From Muricoccus nepalensis (GTDB lineage Bacteria > Pseudomonadota > Alphaproteobacteria > Acetobacterales > Acetobacteraceae), in assembly GCF_006438825.1 (NCBI RefSeq), contig NZ_RCZP01000041.1, positions 1-48,437 on the forward strand: a DNA stretch of 48,437 bases. Reading direction: 5' to 3'. Position 1 is the first letter of the stretch, and every line of letters starts with the position of its first letter. The notes under the pieces are model-generated. The model did no database searches. It was not told the origin of the DNA and saw only the letters and a program-made list of their open reading frames with translations. Position numbers and translations under genes: made by a program. Positions 16,849 through 25,746 of this stretch are shown here, piece by piece.

Positions 16849-18219
16849 ATGACCGTCCCGGCGGGAGGATTCGCCAGCCCCGGGGAGGGCATCCCCTTTC
16901 CCCTGCTGCGGGTGGAGAGCGACGCGGCGCTCCCGGCGGAGGCGGACGTGGTGGTGGTGGGCGGCGGCATCGTCGGCGTCGCGGCCGCCTACTACCTCGC
17001 CCGCGAGGGGCAGCGCGTGGCCCTCGTGGAGAAGGGCTGGGTCGGCGCCGAGCAGTCCGGGCGGAACTGGGGCTGGGTGCGCCAGCAGAACCGGGACGAG
17101 CGCGAGCTTCCGCTGGCGCGCCACAGCCTCGGCCTCTGGGGCGGGCTGGACCGGGAGATCGGCGCGGATCTCGGCTTCCGCCGCGACGGGCTCCTCTACG
17201 TCACCGACGACGCGGCGGAGCTGGCGGGCTGGGAGCGCTGGGTCGGCATGGCCCGCGGGTACCAGGTCCACAGCCGGATGCTGGGCGCCGCCGAGGCCGC
17301 GGCCCGGGTTCCGGGCGGCGCGCGGCGTTGGCTCGGCGGCGTGGAATCGCCGAGCGACGGGCGGGCGGAGCCGACGCTCGCGGCGCCGGCGCTGGCCAGG
17401 GCGGCGCGGCGGGAGGGCGCCACGCTGCACCAGTCCTGCGCGGTGCGCGGGCTGGAGACGACGGGGGGCGCCGTCTCGGCCGTCGTGACCGAGCGGGGCA
17501 CCATCCGCGCGGCGCGGGTGCTCGTCGCGGCCGGGGCCTGGTCGTCGCTCTTCCTCCGCTGGCACGGCATCCCCTTCCCGCAGACGGGCGTGCGCGCGAC
17601 GGCCTTCTGCACGGAGCCGGCGCCCGGGCTGTTCCGGGGCGGGCTGTCCACACCGGGCTTCACGGTCGGGCGGCGGATCGACGGGCGCTACACCGTCTCG
17701 ATCCGCGGCCGCGGGCGGATCGAGCTGACGCCGCAGGGGCTGCGCTACGCCCGCCAGTTCCTGCCGATGTTCCGGGCGCGCTGGTCGAGCGCGCTCTCCT
17801 TCGGGATCGGCCGGTCCTTCTTCGCGGGGCCCGAGGCGCTGGCGCGCTGGACGCTGGACGGCGTCTCGCCCTTCGAGCGGACCCGCGTGCTCGACCCCGC
17901 GGCGGACGAGGCGCTGGTCCGCGCGGCCCTGACGGCCATGGCGGCGGAGATGCCGGCGCTCCGCGGCCTGCGGGTCGCGCACCAATGGGGCGGCTGGATC
18001 GATTCCACCCCGGACGCCATTCCCGTCATCTCCGCCATCCCCGCCCGGCCGGGCCTGTTCCTTGCCTCGGGCTTCAGCGGGCACGGCTTCGGCATCGGCC
18101 CCGGGGCGGGGCGGCTGGCGGCGGACCTGATCACCGGGCGGGCGCCCTCCGTCGACCCGCGCCCCTTCCGGCACGCGCGCTTCGCCGAGGCGGATCTCGG
18201 CGCGCCGGCGGCGATGTGA
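16849..18219 (+). CDS. FAD-dependent oxidoreductase, DadA/glycine-oxidase type
   Basis: 456 aa. The FAD-binding motif VVVVGGGIVGVAAAYYLARE lies at about 40-59, followed by VALVEKGWVGAEQSGRNWGW, where flavin attaches or stacks. The C-terminal HQWGGWIDSTPDAIPVIS and FLASGFSGHGFGIGPGAGRL are typical of D-amino-acid dehydrogenase and sarcosine/glycine-oxidase relatives. It should oxidise an amine or amino acid. The ATG at 16849 is preferred; the frame also opens at 16723, but that codon lies in the operator. The binding-protein gene follows after 37 bases. Exact substrate unknown. Confidence 0.88.
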   Translation: MTVPAGGFASPGEGIPFPLLRVESDAALPAEADVVVVGGGIVGVAAAYYLAREGQRVALVEKGWVGAEQSGRNWGWVRQQNRDERELPLARHSLGLWGGLDREIGADLGFRRDGLLYVTDDAAELAGWERWVGMARGYQVHSRMLGAAEAAARVPGGARRWLGGVESPSDGRAEPTLAAPALARAARREGATLHQSCAVRGLETTGGAVSAVVTERGTIRAARVLVAAGAWSSLFLRWHGIPFPQTGVRATAFCTEPAPGLFRGGLSTPGFTVGRRIDGRYTVSIRGRGRIELTPQGLRYARQFLPMFRARWSSALSFGIGRSFFAGPEALARWTLDGVSPFERTRVLDPAADEALVRAALTAMAAEMPALRGLRVAHQWGGWIDSTPDAIPVISAIPARPGLFLASGFSGHGFGIGPGAGRLAADLITGRAPSVDPRPFRHARFAEADLGAPAAM

Positions 18220-18256
18220 CGGCCGGTCCGGTTCACGCAACGAGAGAGGAGTTCTG

Positions 18257-19309
18257 ATGAAGAAGCATGTTCTGGGGTTCGCCGCGGCGCTCGGCCTCGC
18301 GGTCACGGCGTTCTGCCCGCCCGCGCTGGCGCAGACCGCGCCGGCGCGGGGCGGGGCGAGCGGGTCGGCGACGCTGGACGCGGTGCGGGCGCGCGGGAGC
18401 CTGCGCTGCGGCGTGTCCGGCGAGATCGCGGGCTTCTCGCTCTCGGACAGCCGGGGGGAGATGCAGGGGATGGACGTGGCCTATTGCCGCGCGATCGCGG
18501 CCGCCGTCCTCGGCCAGGCGACGAAGGTGGAGCTGATCGCGCTCTCCGCCCAGAACCGCTTCACCGCGCTGCAGTCCGGCGAGGTGGACGTGCTGATCCG
18601 CAACACCGGCTGGTCGCTCTCGCGCGAGGCCAATCTCGGGCTTCTCTTCGCGGCCACGAACTTCTGGGACGGGCAGGGCCTCGTGGTCCACACGAGCTCG
18701 GGCGTGACCTCCGCGAAGGACCTCGGGGGGGCCGCGGTCTGCATGCGGCCGGGGACGAGCACGGAGCTCGACGTCAGCGACTGGTTCCGCACGAACCGGA
18801 TCGCCTTCACGCCGGTCATGATCAACGGCGTCTCGGAGATCCAGGAGGCCTTCCTGTCGGGGCGCTGCGACGCCTTCGCGACCGACGCCTCGCAGCTCGC
18901 GGGCTTCCGCGCGCGCCAGGGGGCCCGGGCGGCGGAGCTGACGATCCTGCCGGAGCGCATGACGCTCGGCCAGGCGGGCTCGATGGTGCGCAAGGGCGAC
19001 GACAAGTGGTTCGACATCGTGCGCTGGACGCATTTCGCGATGATCACCGCGGAGAAGCTCGGCGTGACCTCGGCCAACATCGACGGCTTCGCGAGCACCG
19101 ACAACCCCGACATCCGGCGCCTGATCGGCCTCGACCGCGGGACGGGCGAGGGGCTGGGGCTGGACGACCTGTGGGCGGCGCGGATTGTCCGACAGGTCGG
19201 GAACTACGGCGAGAACTACGAGCGCTTCATCATCCCGATCGGGCTCGAGCGCGGGCACAACCGCCTCTGGACCGAGGGCGGGCTGCAGTTCTCGCCCTCG
19301 TTCCGGTGA
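18257..19309 (+). CDS. Amino-acid ABC transporter substrate-binding protein, AapJ-like
   Basis: 350 aa with a Sec signal at 1-26 ending PPALA-QT. The mature protein reads LDAVRARGSLRCGVSGEIAGFS, VAYCRAIAAAVLG and DVLIRNTGWSLSREANLGL, matching general L-amino-acid binding proteins (AapJ type). GAGAGGAG precedes the ATG. No permease or ATPase gene follows, so it must use a distant transporter or serve another role. Its place after the oxidoreductase suggests it captures that enzyme's substrate. Converges on the methyltransferase gene. Confidence 0.9.
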   Translation: MKKHVLGFAAALGLAVTAFCPPALAQTAPARGGASGSATLDAVRARGSLRCGVSGEIAGFSLSDSRGEMQGMDVAYCRAIAAAVLGQATKVELIALSAQNRFTALQSGEVDVLIRNTGWSLSREANLGLLFAATNFWDGQGLVVHTSSGVTSAKDLGGAAVCMRPGTSTELDVSDWFRTNRIAFTPVMINGVSEIQEAFLSGRCDAFATDASQLAGFRARQGARAAELTILPERMTLGQAGSMVRKGDDKWFDIVRWTHFAMITAEKLGVTSANIDGFASTDNPDIRRLIGLDRGTGEGLGLDDLWAARIVRQVGNYGENYERFIIPIGLERGHNRLWTEGGLQFSPSFR

Positions 19310-19336
19310 CCTCCGTCGGGTGAGGGAGGCGCGCGG

Positions 19337-20233
19337 CTAGGGCGCCTTGCGCAGGACGAAGGCCTGGCCGTCCCACTGGCGGAAGGGGCGCTCGCCGCAG
19401 GAGGTGGCGGCGAGGCCGTGCGCGGCCGCCCAGCGCCGGAGGTCGGCCCGGTCGGCCGCGGGGTCGCCGCGGTAGGAGAGGTTGAGCACGGCGATGGCGC
19501 CCGTGGGCGTGAGCATCGCCGCGGCCTTGGCGATCACCCCGTCCGCGACCCCCGCCTGCACCATGTAGGGCATGCTGTCGACCGCGAGGACGAGGTCGAC
19601 GCTCCCGGGCGCGAGGGAGGGCAGGCCGTCGCCCTCGGTCCTCTCGAGGCGGACGTTCTCCAGCCCGGCGCAGCGGCGCCGCGCCTCGGCGACCATGCCG
19701 GCGGAGATGTCGACGCCGAGCACCGAGCGGCAGCGCGGCGCCAGGGCGGTGGCCAGGCGGCCGATGCCGCAGCCGAGGTCCAGCACGTCGCGGCCGGGGC
19801 CGATCAGGCCCTCGGCGGCGAGCCAGTCGACGATCTCCGCGGTGGTGACGGCGAGCGTGCGCGCGTCGCCGAGCGAGTGGAGCGCGACGGCGGCCTCGGG
19901 GGAGTGCTCCACCGCGCGGTCGAAGAAGGCGGCGATGCCGGCCAGGCCCTCCATCCGCCCGGCCTGGGGGTCGCCCCCGGTGTTCGCGATCTCAGCGGAC
20001 AGGGTGAGGAGCGCGTCGCGCCGCTCGGCGACGAGGCGCGACAAGGCCTCCCATTCGGGGGTGACCGGCGCGGGGCGGCGCGCCCGGACCTCGGCCTCGA
20101 TGCGCTCGACCTCCCAGCGCCACAGCAGGAGCCGCGCCGCGGCCACCTCCGCCGAGATCGCGCCCGCGAGGCAGTCGTCGATGGGATCCTTCCCGGCAAC
20201 CCGGTCCGGTCCGGCCAAGGCGGCATCCTCCAT
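19337..20233 (-). CDS. SAM-dependent class I methyltransferase
   Basis: 298 aa. Residues 1-140 are helical and unassigned; the Rossmann core begins at VLDLGCGIGRL (150-160), followed by VLGVDISAGMVAEARRR and DLVLAVDSMPYMV. The start ATG at 20231-20233 has GGGAGAG upstream. It lies 68 bases downstream of the OpgH-like gene on the same strand, so it may modify the glucan product or simply share the transcript. Substrate unknown. Confidence 0.85.
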   Translation of the reverse strand: MEDAALAGPDRVAGKDPIDDCLAGAISAEVAAARLLLWRWEVERIEAEVRARRPAPVTPEWEALSRLVAERRDALLTLSAEIANTGGDPQAGRMEGLAGIAAFFDRAVEHSPEAAVALHSLGDARTLAVTTAEIVDWLAAEGLIGPGRDVLDLGCGIGRLATALAPRCRSVLGVDISAGMVAEARRRCAGLENVRLERTEGDGLPSLAPGSVDLVLAVDSMPYMVQAGVADGVIAKAAAMLTPTGAIAVLNLSYRGDPAADRADLRRWAAAHGLAATSCGERPFRQWDGQAFVLRKAP

Positions 20234-20301
20234 GATCTCTCCCAGCGTCCTGTCTCGATGGTTTCGGGTCAACACGGCCTCCGGGAGGCCGGAGGGTCCG
20301 G

Positions 20302-22035
20302 TCAGGGCGCCGGGGCGCGCGCCCCTCGGCGGGGCCGCGCGGTGAGCACGGCGAGCGGGATGGCGAAGACGAGGCCGGCGAGCGCGGGCAGGGCCGCGAG
20401 GGCCGCGAAGCCGCTGGCGAGGCCGAAGCCGGCGAGCAGCGCGAGGCCGGCGGCGGTGTGCCCGCCGAAGCGCCGGGCGGCCGCGGCCCAGGTGACCTCC
20501 CGCGCGTTGCGGCGCTGGGCCGTCCAGCCGCCGAAGCGGCCGCGGGCGAGCTGCAGGAGGGTGAGCGACCGCTCCAGCGCCTCCAGCGTGTCGAGCATGA
20601 GGCCGAGGGCGAGCTCCTGCGCCATGCCGCGCAGGAGGGCGGCGCGCCGGAAGCGGCCGGGCCGCAGCAGCGCCTCCGCGTAGCCGGCGAGCTTGGGCAT
20701 GTTGGAGACGGCGAAGGCGAGGAGGAGCAGGAGGAGGAGCGCGCCGCGGGGCGTTCCCTCCCCGCCCCCGCTCGCGGCGTTGAGGGCGGCCAGCGGCAGG
20801 AAGGCGAAGCGGAAGGGCGCCAGGGCGTAGTGGAGGATGGCCTCTAGCATCTGGAAGCGGCCGAGCCGCCCGAAGTCGGGGCGGAGCAGCAGGTGACGGT
20901 ACTGGAGGTTGCCGGCGGCCCAGCGCAGGTCGCGGACGAAGAGCGCGGGCAGGTCGGGGGGGTGGCGCTCCCAGGAGCCGGCGCTGTCGGGCAGCACGCG
21001 CACGGCCCATCCGCCCGCGTGCAGGCGCGCGGCCTCGGCGTAGTCGTGGCTGAGGATGCGGACGCCGCCCGGCAGGGTCGGCAGGCGCGCGTCGCGTCGG
21101 AAGGCGGCGATGCGGATGAGGGCGTTGTGCCCCCAGTAGAGCTGCGAGGGGCCCTGCCACCAGCCCTGGCCGGTGACCCAGCTGCGCGTGCCGTAGCGGA
21201 GGCCGAAGCCGAAGAGCCGCGCGAAGCGCGTGCCCACGCCGCGCCCGTCGATGGAGGCCTGCAGGATGGCGAGGCCCGGGTCGGCCTGCATGGTGCGGAC
21301 GAGCCGCCCGACGGTCTTGGCCGACATGGCGGAATCCGCGTCCAGCACGAGCGCGTGGTCGAAGCCCGCCGCGTGGTGGTCGAGGAAGTCCATGAGGTTG
21401 CCGGCCTTGAAGCCGGTGTTCTCCGCGCGGCGGCGGTAGCGCACCGCGCCGGGCGGGAAGCGGGCGGCGAGGGCCGCGATCGCCTCGGCCTCCGCCTCGG
21501 CCGCGGCGCCCGGGGGCGTGTCGGAGAGGACGCCCAGGACGAAGCGGTCGCCGTGGCGCGCCCGGAGCTCGCCCAGCAGGCGGCCCATGGGAGGCAGGAC
21601 GGTCTCCATGTCCTCCAGACGGACGCAGAGGGCGAGCAGCGTGCGGTCGTGCACCACCGGGTCGGCGCGGCCGAGAGCGGGGACGACGAAGGCGGAGGGG
21701 TCGCGGACGAGGAGACGGATGGCGAGGCCGGCGAGGGCCGTGGCGGCGGTGAGGCCGAGCCAGGGGGCGTTCACGGCGAGGCTGCCCATCATCAGGGCCT
21801 CCCACAGCGTCCATCCCCCGCCGGCCATCACGTGGCCGCCGAGGGCGACGAGCGCGAGGGCGATGGCGCCGGCCAGGGCGGCGATGGCGGCGCGGCGGCC
21901 GCCCAGCCGCTCGGCGGCGCGCGGGGCCGCGACGGTGCGACGCTCGAACCGACTGCTCCCCGCGGCCTGGGCGTCCTTCGCCGTGGTGGCGCCGATGCGT
22001 GCGTCCTGGTCTATCAAAACCCCGTCCTGCCACAC
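20302..22035 (-). CDS. mdoH: Glucans biosynthesis glucosyltransferase, MdoH/OpgH-like
   Basis: 577 aa, shorter than the roughly 700-850 aa of enterobacterial OpgH. Membrane helices lie near 48-70 and 78-108, then a GT2 domain: RAENTGFKAGNLMDFL, the DAD metal site at 232-234, YWGHNALIR, LSHDYAEAARLHAGGW, and the RDLRW acceptor motif. Several helices follow. The enzyme builds the beta-glucan backbone of osmoregulated periplasmic glucans from UDP-glucose and exports it. Start is a GTG at 22033-22035 with a weak ribosome site. No opgG partner lies beside it. Confidence 0.9.
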   Translation of the reverse strand: MWQDGVLIDQDARIGATTAKDAQAAGSSRFERRTVAAPRAAERLGGRRAAIAALAGAIALALVALGGHVMAGGGWTLWEALMMGSLAVNAPWLGLTAATALAGLAIRLLVRDPSAFVVPALGRADPVVHDRTLLALCVRLEDMETVLPPMGRLLGELRARHGDRFVLGVLSDTPPGAAAEAEAEAIAALAARFPPGAVRYRRRAENTGFKAGNLMDFLDHHAAGFDHALVLDADSAMSAKTVGRLVRTMQADPGLAILQASIDGRGVGTRFARLFGFGLRYGTRSWVTGQGWWQGPSQLYWGHNALIRIAAFRRDARLPTLPGGVRILSHDYAEAARLHAGGWAVRVLPDSAGSWERHPPDLPALFVRDLRWAAGNLQYRHLLLRPDFGRLGRFQMLEAILHYALAPFRFAFLPLAALNAASGGGEGTPRGALLLLLLLAFAVSNMPKLAGYAEALLRPGRFRRAALLRGMAQELALGLMLDTLEALERSLTLLQLARGRFGGWTAQRRNAREVTWAAAARRFGGHTAAGLALLAGFGLASGFAALAALPALAGLVFAIPLAVLTARPRRGARAPAP

Positions 22036-22178
22036 CCCGCGGTGGCTGCAAGCTTAGGGGCAAGCGCCGGGCCGCAAGTCACGGTTACGTCACGAATGTG
22101 TTTGCGGGCCTGAAAGGGAGGACGCCATGGAACCTCCGGCCGCCGGGGCCTTATTGTACCGGGTGAGGCAAGGGAGCA

Positions 22179-22751
22179 ATGGGCATGTCGGCAGAGGCGC
22201 ACGGGGCGGGCGGGGCGGCGGCGCTCGACCAACCCTATGACGGGGTGAGCCGCACCTTCCACTGGCTGGTCGTCGCGCTGGTGCTGATGCAGATCACGCT
22301 GGCCCTCGTGTTGCCCTCCCTCCTGCCGAAGTCGGCGGAGGACAGCATCACCGCCTGGCACCTCGGCACGGGGTCGACCATCCTCCTCGTGATGCTGCTG
22401 CGGCTGGGCTGGCGGTTGGCGCACCCGATGCCGCCGGCGCCGTCGGACCTCTCGGCGGGGCTGCGCATCCTCGCGCGGACGACGCACTGGGCCTTCTACC
22501 TCGTGCTGATCGTGCTGCCGCTCCTCGGCTGGATGGCGGCGAACGCCTACGGGGCGACGCCCCGGCTGCTCGGGCTGATCCCGCTGCCGCGGCTGGTCGC
22601 GCCCGACCAGGCGTTCGGCGAGGCGATCGGCGTCGTGCACAAGACCTTCGCGACGGTGCTGCTGGGTCTGATCGTGATGCACGTCTCGGGCGCGCTCTAC
22701 CACGCCTTCGTGAAGCGGGACGGCGTGATCCGGCGGATGATCCCGGGTTAG
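22179..22751 (+). CDS. cybB: Cytochrome b561 family protein
   Basis: 190 aa, four transmembrane helices. Heme-ligand histidines are visible in RTFHWLVVALVLMQ, AWHLGTGSTIL, RTTHWAFYLVLIVLPLLGW and GVVHKTFATVLLGLIVMH. The family moves electrons from quinol or superoxide across the inner membrane. AAGGGAG lies just before the ATG at 22179. Converges on the TspO-like gene with a 14-base gap. Confidence 0.93.
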   Translation: MGMSAEAHGAGGAAALDQPYDGVSRTFHWLVVALVLMQITLALVLPSLLPKSAEDSITAWHLGTGSTILLVMLLRLGWRLAHPMPPAPSDLSAGLRILARTTHWAFYLVLIVLPLLGWMAANAYGATPRLLGLIPLPRLVAPDQAFGEAIGVVHKTFATVLLGLIVMHVSGALYHAFVKRDGVIRRMIPG

Positions 22752-22765
22752 GCCGGGCCCGAGGA

Positions 22766-23548
22766 CTAGCGGGCGGTCCCGAGCGTCGTCGCGCGGCGGC
22801 GCTGCCAGGTGACCGCGGCGACCAGGGCCAGCATCGCCGCGGCCGCGAGGGCGGCGGGGATGTTCACCTGGTTCACGCCGAGGTTGGCCACGACGACCGC
22901 GACGAAGGCCCAGGCGATGGCGACGGCGAACCAGGTGGCGTCGCGCCGCAGCAGCCAGGACAGGGCGGCGGCGGCGCCCCCGGCGGCTAGGAGGATGACC
23001 ACGGCGAAGACGGTGGCGCCGATGCCGTGCTCGGGCATCATGCCGGCGGCGCGGGCGGCGCTGGAGAGGTTCACGAAGCTGGCCGCCGTCAGCCAGCCCG
23101 CGAGCAGGCCGGTGAGCGGGGTGACGATCCAGCGCTTGCCAATCCCCTCCTCCGGCGTGTTGCGGGCGATGAAGAGGGCGGCGAGGGCGCAGGCGAGGCC
23201 GGCCAGGATGATGAGGAAGAGCCCGAAGCCGACGCTCGAGAGAAGCTGGGAGACGACCTGCCACAGCGTGTTCGCGGCGAAGGCGCCGGCGAGCGGCCAT
23301 CCCGTGCGCTGGGCGAGGAGGCTCGCGCGGTTGGCGGGCAGGAACTGCCAGATGCCGTAGGCGACGGCGAGGATGAAGATCGGCGTCCAGATCGAGAAGG
23401 CGTAGCCGGCGGGCACCACCGGGGTGCGGGTGGCCGCCGAGATGGCGGCGATGGAGGTGCCCAGCCCGAGGAAGGGCATGAAGCCCGCGAGGATCTGCGC
23501 CCAGGGCAGGAGCAGGCAGAGGAGGCGGCGGAGGTGGTCCTGCTGCAC
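22766..23548 (-). CDS. TspO/MBR-related multi-spanning membrane protein
   Basis: 260 aa with about eight hydrophobic helices. VPAGYAFSIWTPIFILAVAY (about 44-63) is the signature of TspO/MBR-like proteins, followed by GWPLAGAFAANTLWQVVS and GWLTAASFVNLSS. It is longer than five-helix TspO and belongs to the tryptophan-rich TspO-related group of unknown ligand. Start is GTG at 23546-23548 with AGGGAA upstream; its 5' leader runs through the terminator hairpin of rpsD. Confidence 0.8.
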   Translation of the reverse strand: MQQDHLRRLLCLLLPWAQILAGFMPFLGLGTSIAAISAATRTPVVPAGYAFSIWTPIFILAVAYGIWQFLPANRASLLAQRTGWPLAGAFAANTLWQVVSQLLSSVGFGLFLIILAGLACALAALFIARNTPEEGIGKRWIVTPLTGLLAGWLTAASFVNLSSAARAAGMMPEHGIGATVFAVVILLAAGGAAAALSWLLRRDATWFAVAIAWAFVAVVVANLGVNQVNIPAALAAAAMLALVAAVTWQRRRATTLGTAR

Positions 23549-23561
23549 GCGGGCGATTCCC

Positions 23562-23602
23562 TAAAAACGAGGAGGGCCGGAGGGTATCCCCTCCGGCCCT
23601 CC
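23562..23602 (-). terminator. Rho-independent terminator of rpsD
   Basis: A 14-bp perfect stem (23571-23584 with 23589-23602, loop TATC) followed on the minus strand by TCGTTTTTAG. It lies about 50 bases past the rpsD stop and just ahead of the TspO-like gene, so it should insulate the two. Confidence 0.9.
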
Positions 23603-23650
23603 GGGCAACGCGGCGATCCTCGCCGGGTTCAGCGTGACTAGGACGCGGTC

Positions 23651-24268
23651 TTAGCGCGAGTAGAACTCGACGACGAGGTTCGGTTCCATCTGCACGGGGT
23701 AGGGCACGTCCGACAGCTTGGGGGCGCGCACGAAGCTGCCCTTCATCTGGCGGTGGTCCACCTGGATGTACTCGGGCACGTCGCGCTCGCCGGACTGGGC
23801 GGCGTCGAGCACGGCGGTGAGGCCCTTGGACTTCTCCTTCACCTCGATCAGGTCGCCGTCCTTGACGAGGTAGGAGGGGATGTTCACGCGCTTGCCGTTC
23901 ACGGTGATATGGCCGTGGTTGACGAACTGGCGCGAGGCGAAGGGGGTCACCGCGAACTTCATGCGGTAGATGACGCAGTCGAGGCGGCGCTCGAGCAGCT
24001 CGATCAGGTTCTCGGAGGTGTCACCCTTACGGCGCACGGCCTCGTCGTAGTACTTGCGGAACTGCTTCTCGCCGATGTTGCCGTAGTAGCCCTTGAGCTT
24101 CTGCTTGGCCATCAGCTGGATGCCGAAGTCGGTCGGCTTGTTCTTGCGGCGCTGGCCGTGCTGGCCGGGGCCGTACTCGCGCTTGGCGATCGGGGACTTG
24201 GCGCGGCCCCAGAGGTTCACGCCGAGGCGGCGGTTGATCTTGTACTTGCTTTCCGCGCGCTTGGTCAT
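23651..24268 (-). CDS. rpsD: 30S ribosomal protein S4
   Basis: 205 aa, full length. The start [20 protein letters not shown], then [18 protein letters not shown], are diagnostic of S4. The S4 RNA-binding domain runs at about 95-160 ([36 protein letters not shown]). It is one of the first proteins to bind 16S rRNA. No zinc-binding cysteine cluster is present at the N-terminus. It is a single-gene unit with its own terminator. Confidence 0.98.
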   Translation of the reverse strand: MTKRAESKYKINRRLGVNLWGRAKSPIAKREYGPGQHGQRRKNKPTDFGIQLMAKQKLKGYYGNIGEKQFRKYYDEAVRRKGDTSENLIELLERRLDCVIYRMKFAVTPFASRQFVNHGHITVNGKRVNIPSYLVKDGDLIEVKEKSKGLTAVLDAAQSGERDVPEYIQVDHRQMKGSFVRAPKLSDVPYPVQMEPNLVVEFYSR

Positions 24269-24521
24269 GCGACGGGTCCTTCATCGTCGGTCCGGGCTGC
24301 GCCCCCGCGTTCGCGGTGTGGCGGGTGCCCGTGGTGTTGTCCCGGTAGTCCTCCGGCGGAACTGCCGGCGGCGGGCGCGCGCCGACCTCGGGCAAAAGGC
24401 CCACTGGGTGCGTCCACGTTCCCGGGAAGAGGGGGGCGCATAGGGCATGGGGGGGCGCTTGTCAAACCCGGACCGCCCGGGCCGCCTTGCCAAAGCGGGC
24501 GGCGGTGCCATACCGGGCGGC

Positions 24522-24749
24522 ATGGGAATGCGCGAAGAAATCCTTCTCCTCGGGCTCTCGGCGGGGGTCCTCGGGGCGCTCGTCGGCGGGCTGATGCTGG
24601 CGGTGGGGCTGGGGATGGTGACCCAGAACGCCCATGCGGGCTGGGTGCTGGTGCTGCCGGCGGGGCCGATCGCGGGGGCCGTCGGCTACGCGCTGGCGAA
24701 GCGGACGGCGAAGCGGCTGGCGGCGGGCGAGTCCCCCCGGGGCCGATAA
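24522..24749 (+). CDS. Small two-helix membrane protein, hypothetical
   Basis: 75 aa from ATG at 24522 (MGMREEILLLGLSAGVLG). Two hydrophobic segments lie at about 8-30 and 38-58, followed by a basic tail (AKRTAKRLAAGESPRGR). No family recognised. The frame opens further upstream, but that part is polar and lacks a hydrophobic start. It converges on the LysR gene with a 22-base gap. Could be a chance frame, but the hydrophobic pattern argues for a real gene. Confidence 0.5.
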   Translation: MGMREEILLLGLSAGVLGALVGGLMLAVGLGMVTQNAHAGWVLVLPAGPIAGAVGYALAKRTAKRLAAGESPRGR

Positions 24750-24771
24750 CAGGAGGCGATAGCCGCGGGCG

Positions 24772-25647
24772 CTAGGCCGCGCGCTCCAGCGCCTGGACGA
24801 TGTGGTCGCCCAGGCGCCGCGCGGGCGGCGAGACGACGGCGGCGCGCAGCAGCGCCACCTCGGTGTCCGGCAGGGCGGGCGCGCCGTGGGAGGCGTCGAG
24901 GGTCGCGAGGCCCGGGGGCACCATGCCGCGCGGCAGCACCGTGACGCCGAGCCCCGCGCGCACCGCCGCCTGGGCGCCCGCGAGCGAGGTCGAGGTGTAG
25001 GCGACGCGCCAGGGGCGGCCGGCGGCGTCGAGGGCCGCCATGGCGCGCTTGCGGTAGACGCAGGGATGCGGCGAGACGACGAGCGGCAGCGTCGCGCCCC
25101 CCTCGAAGGGCGTGGGGTCGCGCGCGGCCCAGACGAGGGGTTCCCGCCACACGCGCACGCCGCCGCCCGGCCCCTGGGGCTCGCGCTTGACGAGGACGAG
25201 GTCGAACTCGCCGCGGCCGAAGCGGTCCAGCAGGTTCAGCGTGAGGTCGGTCGTGACCTCCAGCGCGATGGCGGGGTGGGAGGCGGCGAAGCGGGCGAGG
25301 ACGCCGGCGAGGTTGGCCGTCGCGAAGTCCTCGGGCGTGCCGAGGCGGACGACGCCGCGGAGCGCGTCCGGCGAGAGGCGCGCCACGGCCTCGTCGGCGA
25401 GCGCCAGGATGCGGCGGGCGTAGGAGAGGAGGTCCTCCCCCTCCGCGGTGAGGCGGAGGCTGCGGGGGGTGCGGGCGAGGAGGCGGTGGCCGAGCCCATC
25501 CTCCAGCCGGCGGAGCTGCAGGCTGACGGTGGGCTGGGCGAGGCGGAGGCGCTCGGCCGCGCGGCTGATGCCGCCGGCGTCGGCGACGGCGGCGAAGGTG
25601 CGGAGGAGGTCGAGGTCCAGCCGGGGGAGCGCGGGGCGGGAGGGCAT
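24772..25647 (-). CDS. LysR family transcriptional regulator
   Basis: 291 aa. The N-terminal helix-turn-helix is LRTFAAVADAGGISRAAERL, then QPTVSLQLRRLEDGLGHRLL (about 14-58), followed by the periplasmic-binding-type effector domain (about 90-290). It is divergent from the SbtA-like permease, and a perfect ATTGC/GCAAT dyad lies in the gap, the usual arrangement for activation of the divergent gene. Confidence 0.93.
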   Translation of the reverse strand: MPSRPALPRLDLDLLRTFAAVADAGGISRAAERLRLAQPTVSLQLRRLEDGLGHRLLARTPRSLRLTAEGEDLLSYARRILALADEAVARLSPDALRGVVRLGTPEDFATANLAGVLARFAASHPAIALEVTTDLTLNLLDRFGRGEFDLVLVKREPQGPGGGVRVWREPLVWAARDPTPFEGGATLPLVVSPHPCVYRKRAMAALDAAGRPWRVAYTSTSLAGAQAAVRAGLGVTVLPRGMVPPGLATLDASHGAPALPDTEVALLRAAVVSPPARRLGDHIVQALERAA

Positions 25648-25656
25648 GGCGGCACC

Positions 25657-25671
25657 ATTGCGTTCGGCAAT
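25657..25671. promoter_or_regulatory. LysR-type operator (T-N11-A dyad)
   Basis: ATTGC-GTTCG-GCAAT is a perfect inverted repeat of 15 bases, the form expected of a LysR recognition site. Further GCAAT/ATTGC half-sites occur at 25673-25677, 25702 and nearby, so a multi-site array is plausible. It sits directly upstream of the LysR start codon (25647), in the 99-base gap to the permease. Confidence 0.65.
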
Positions 25672-25746
25672 GATTGCTAGTGCTCATTCGGCGTTTCCGC
25701 AATGCTGCGATGCCGCAACAAGGGGACGAAACCCGGAATCGCCGCG

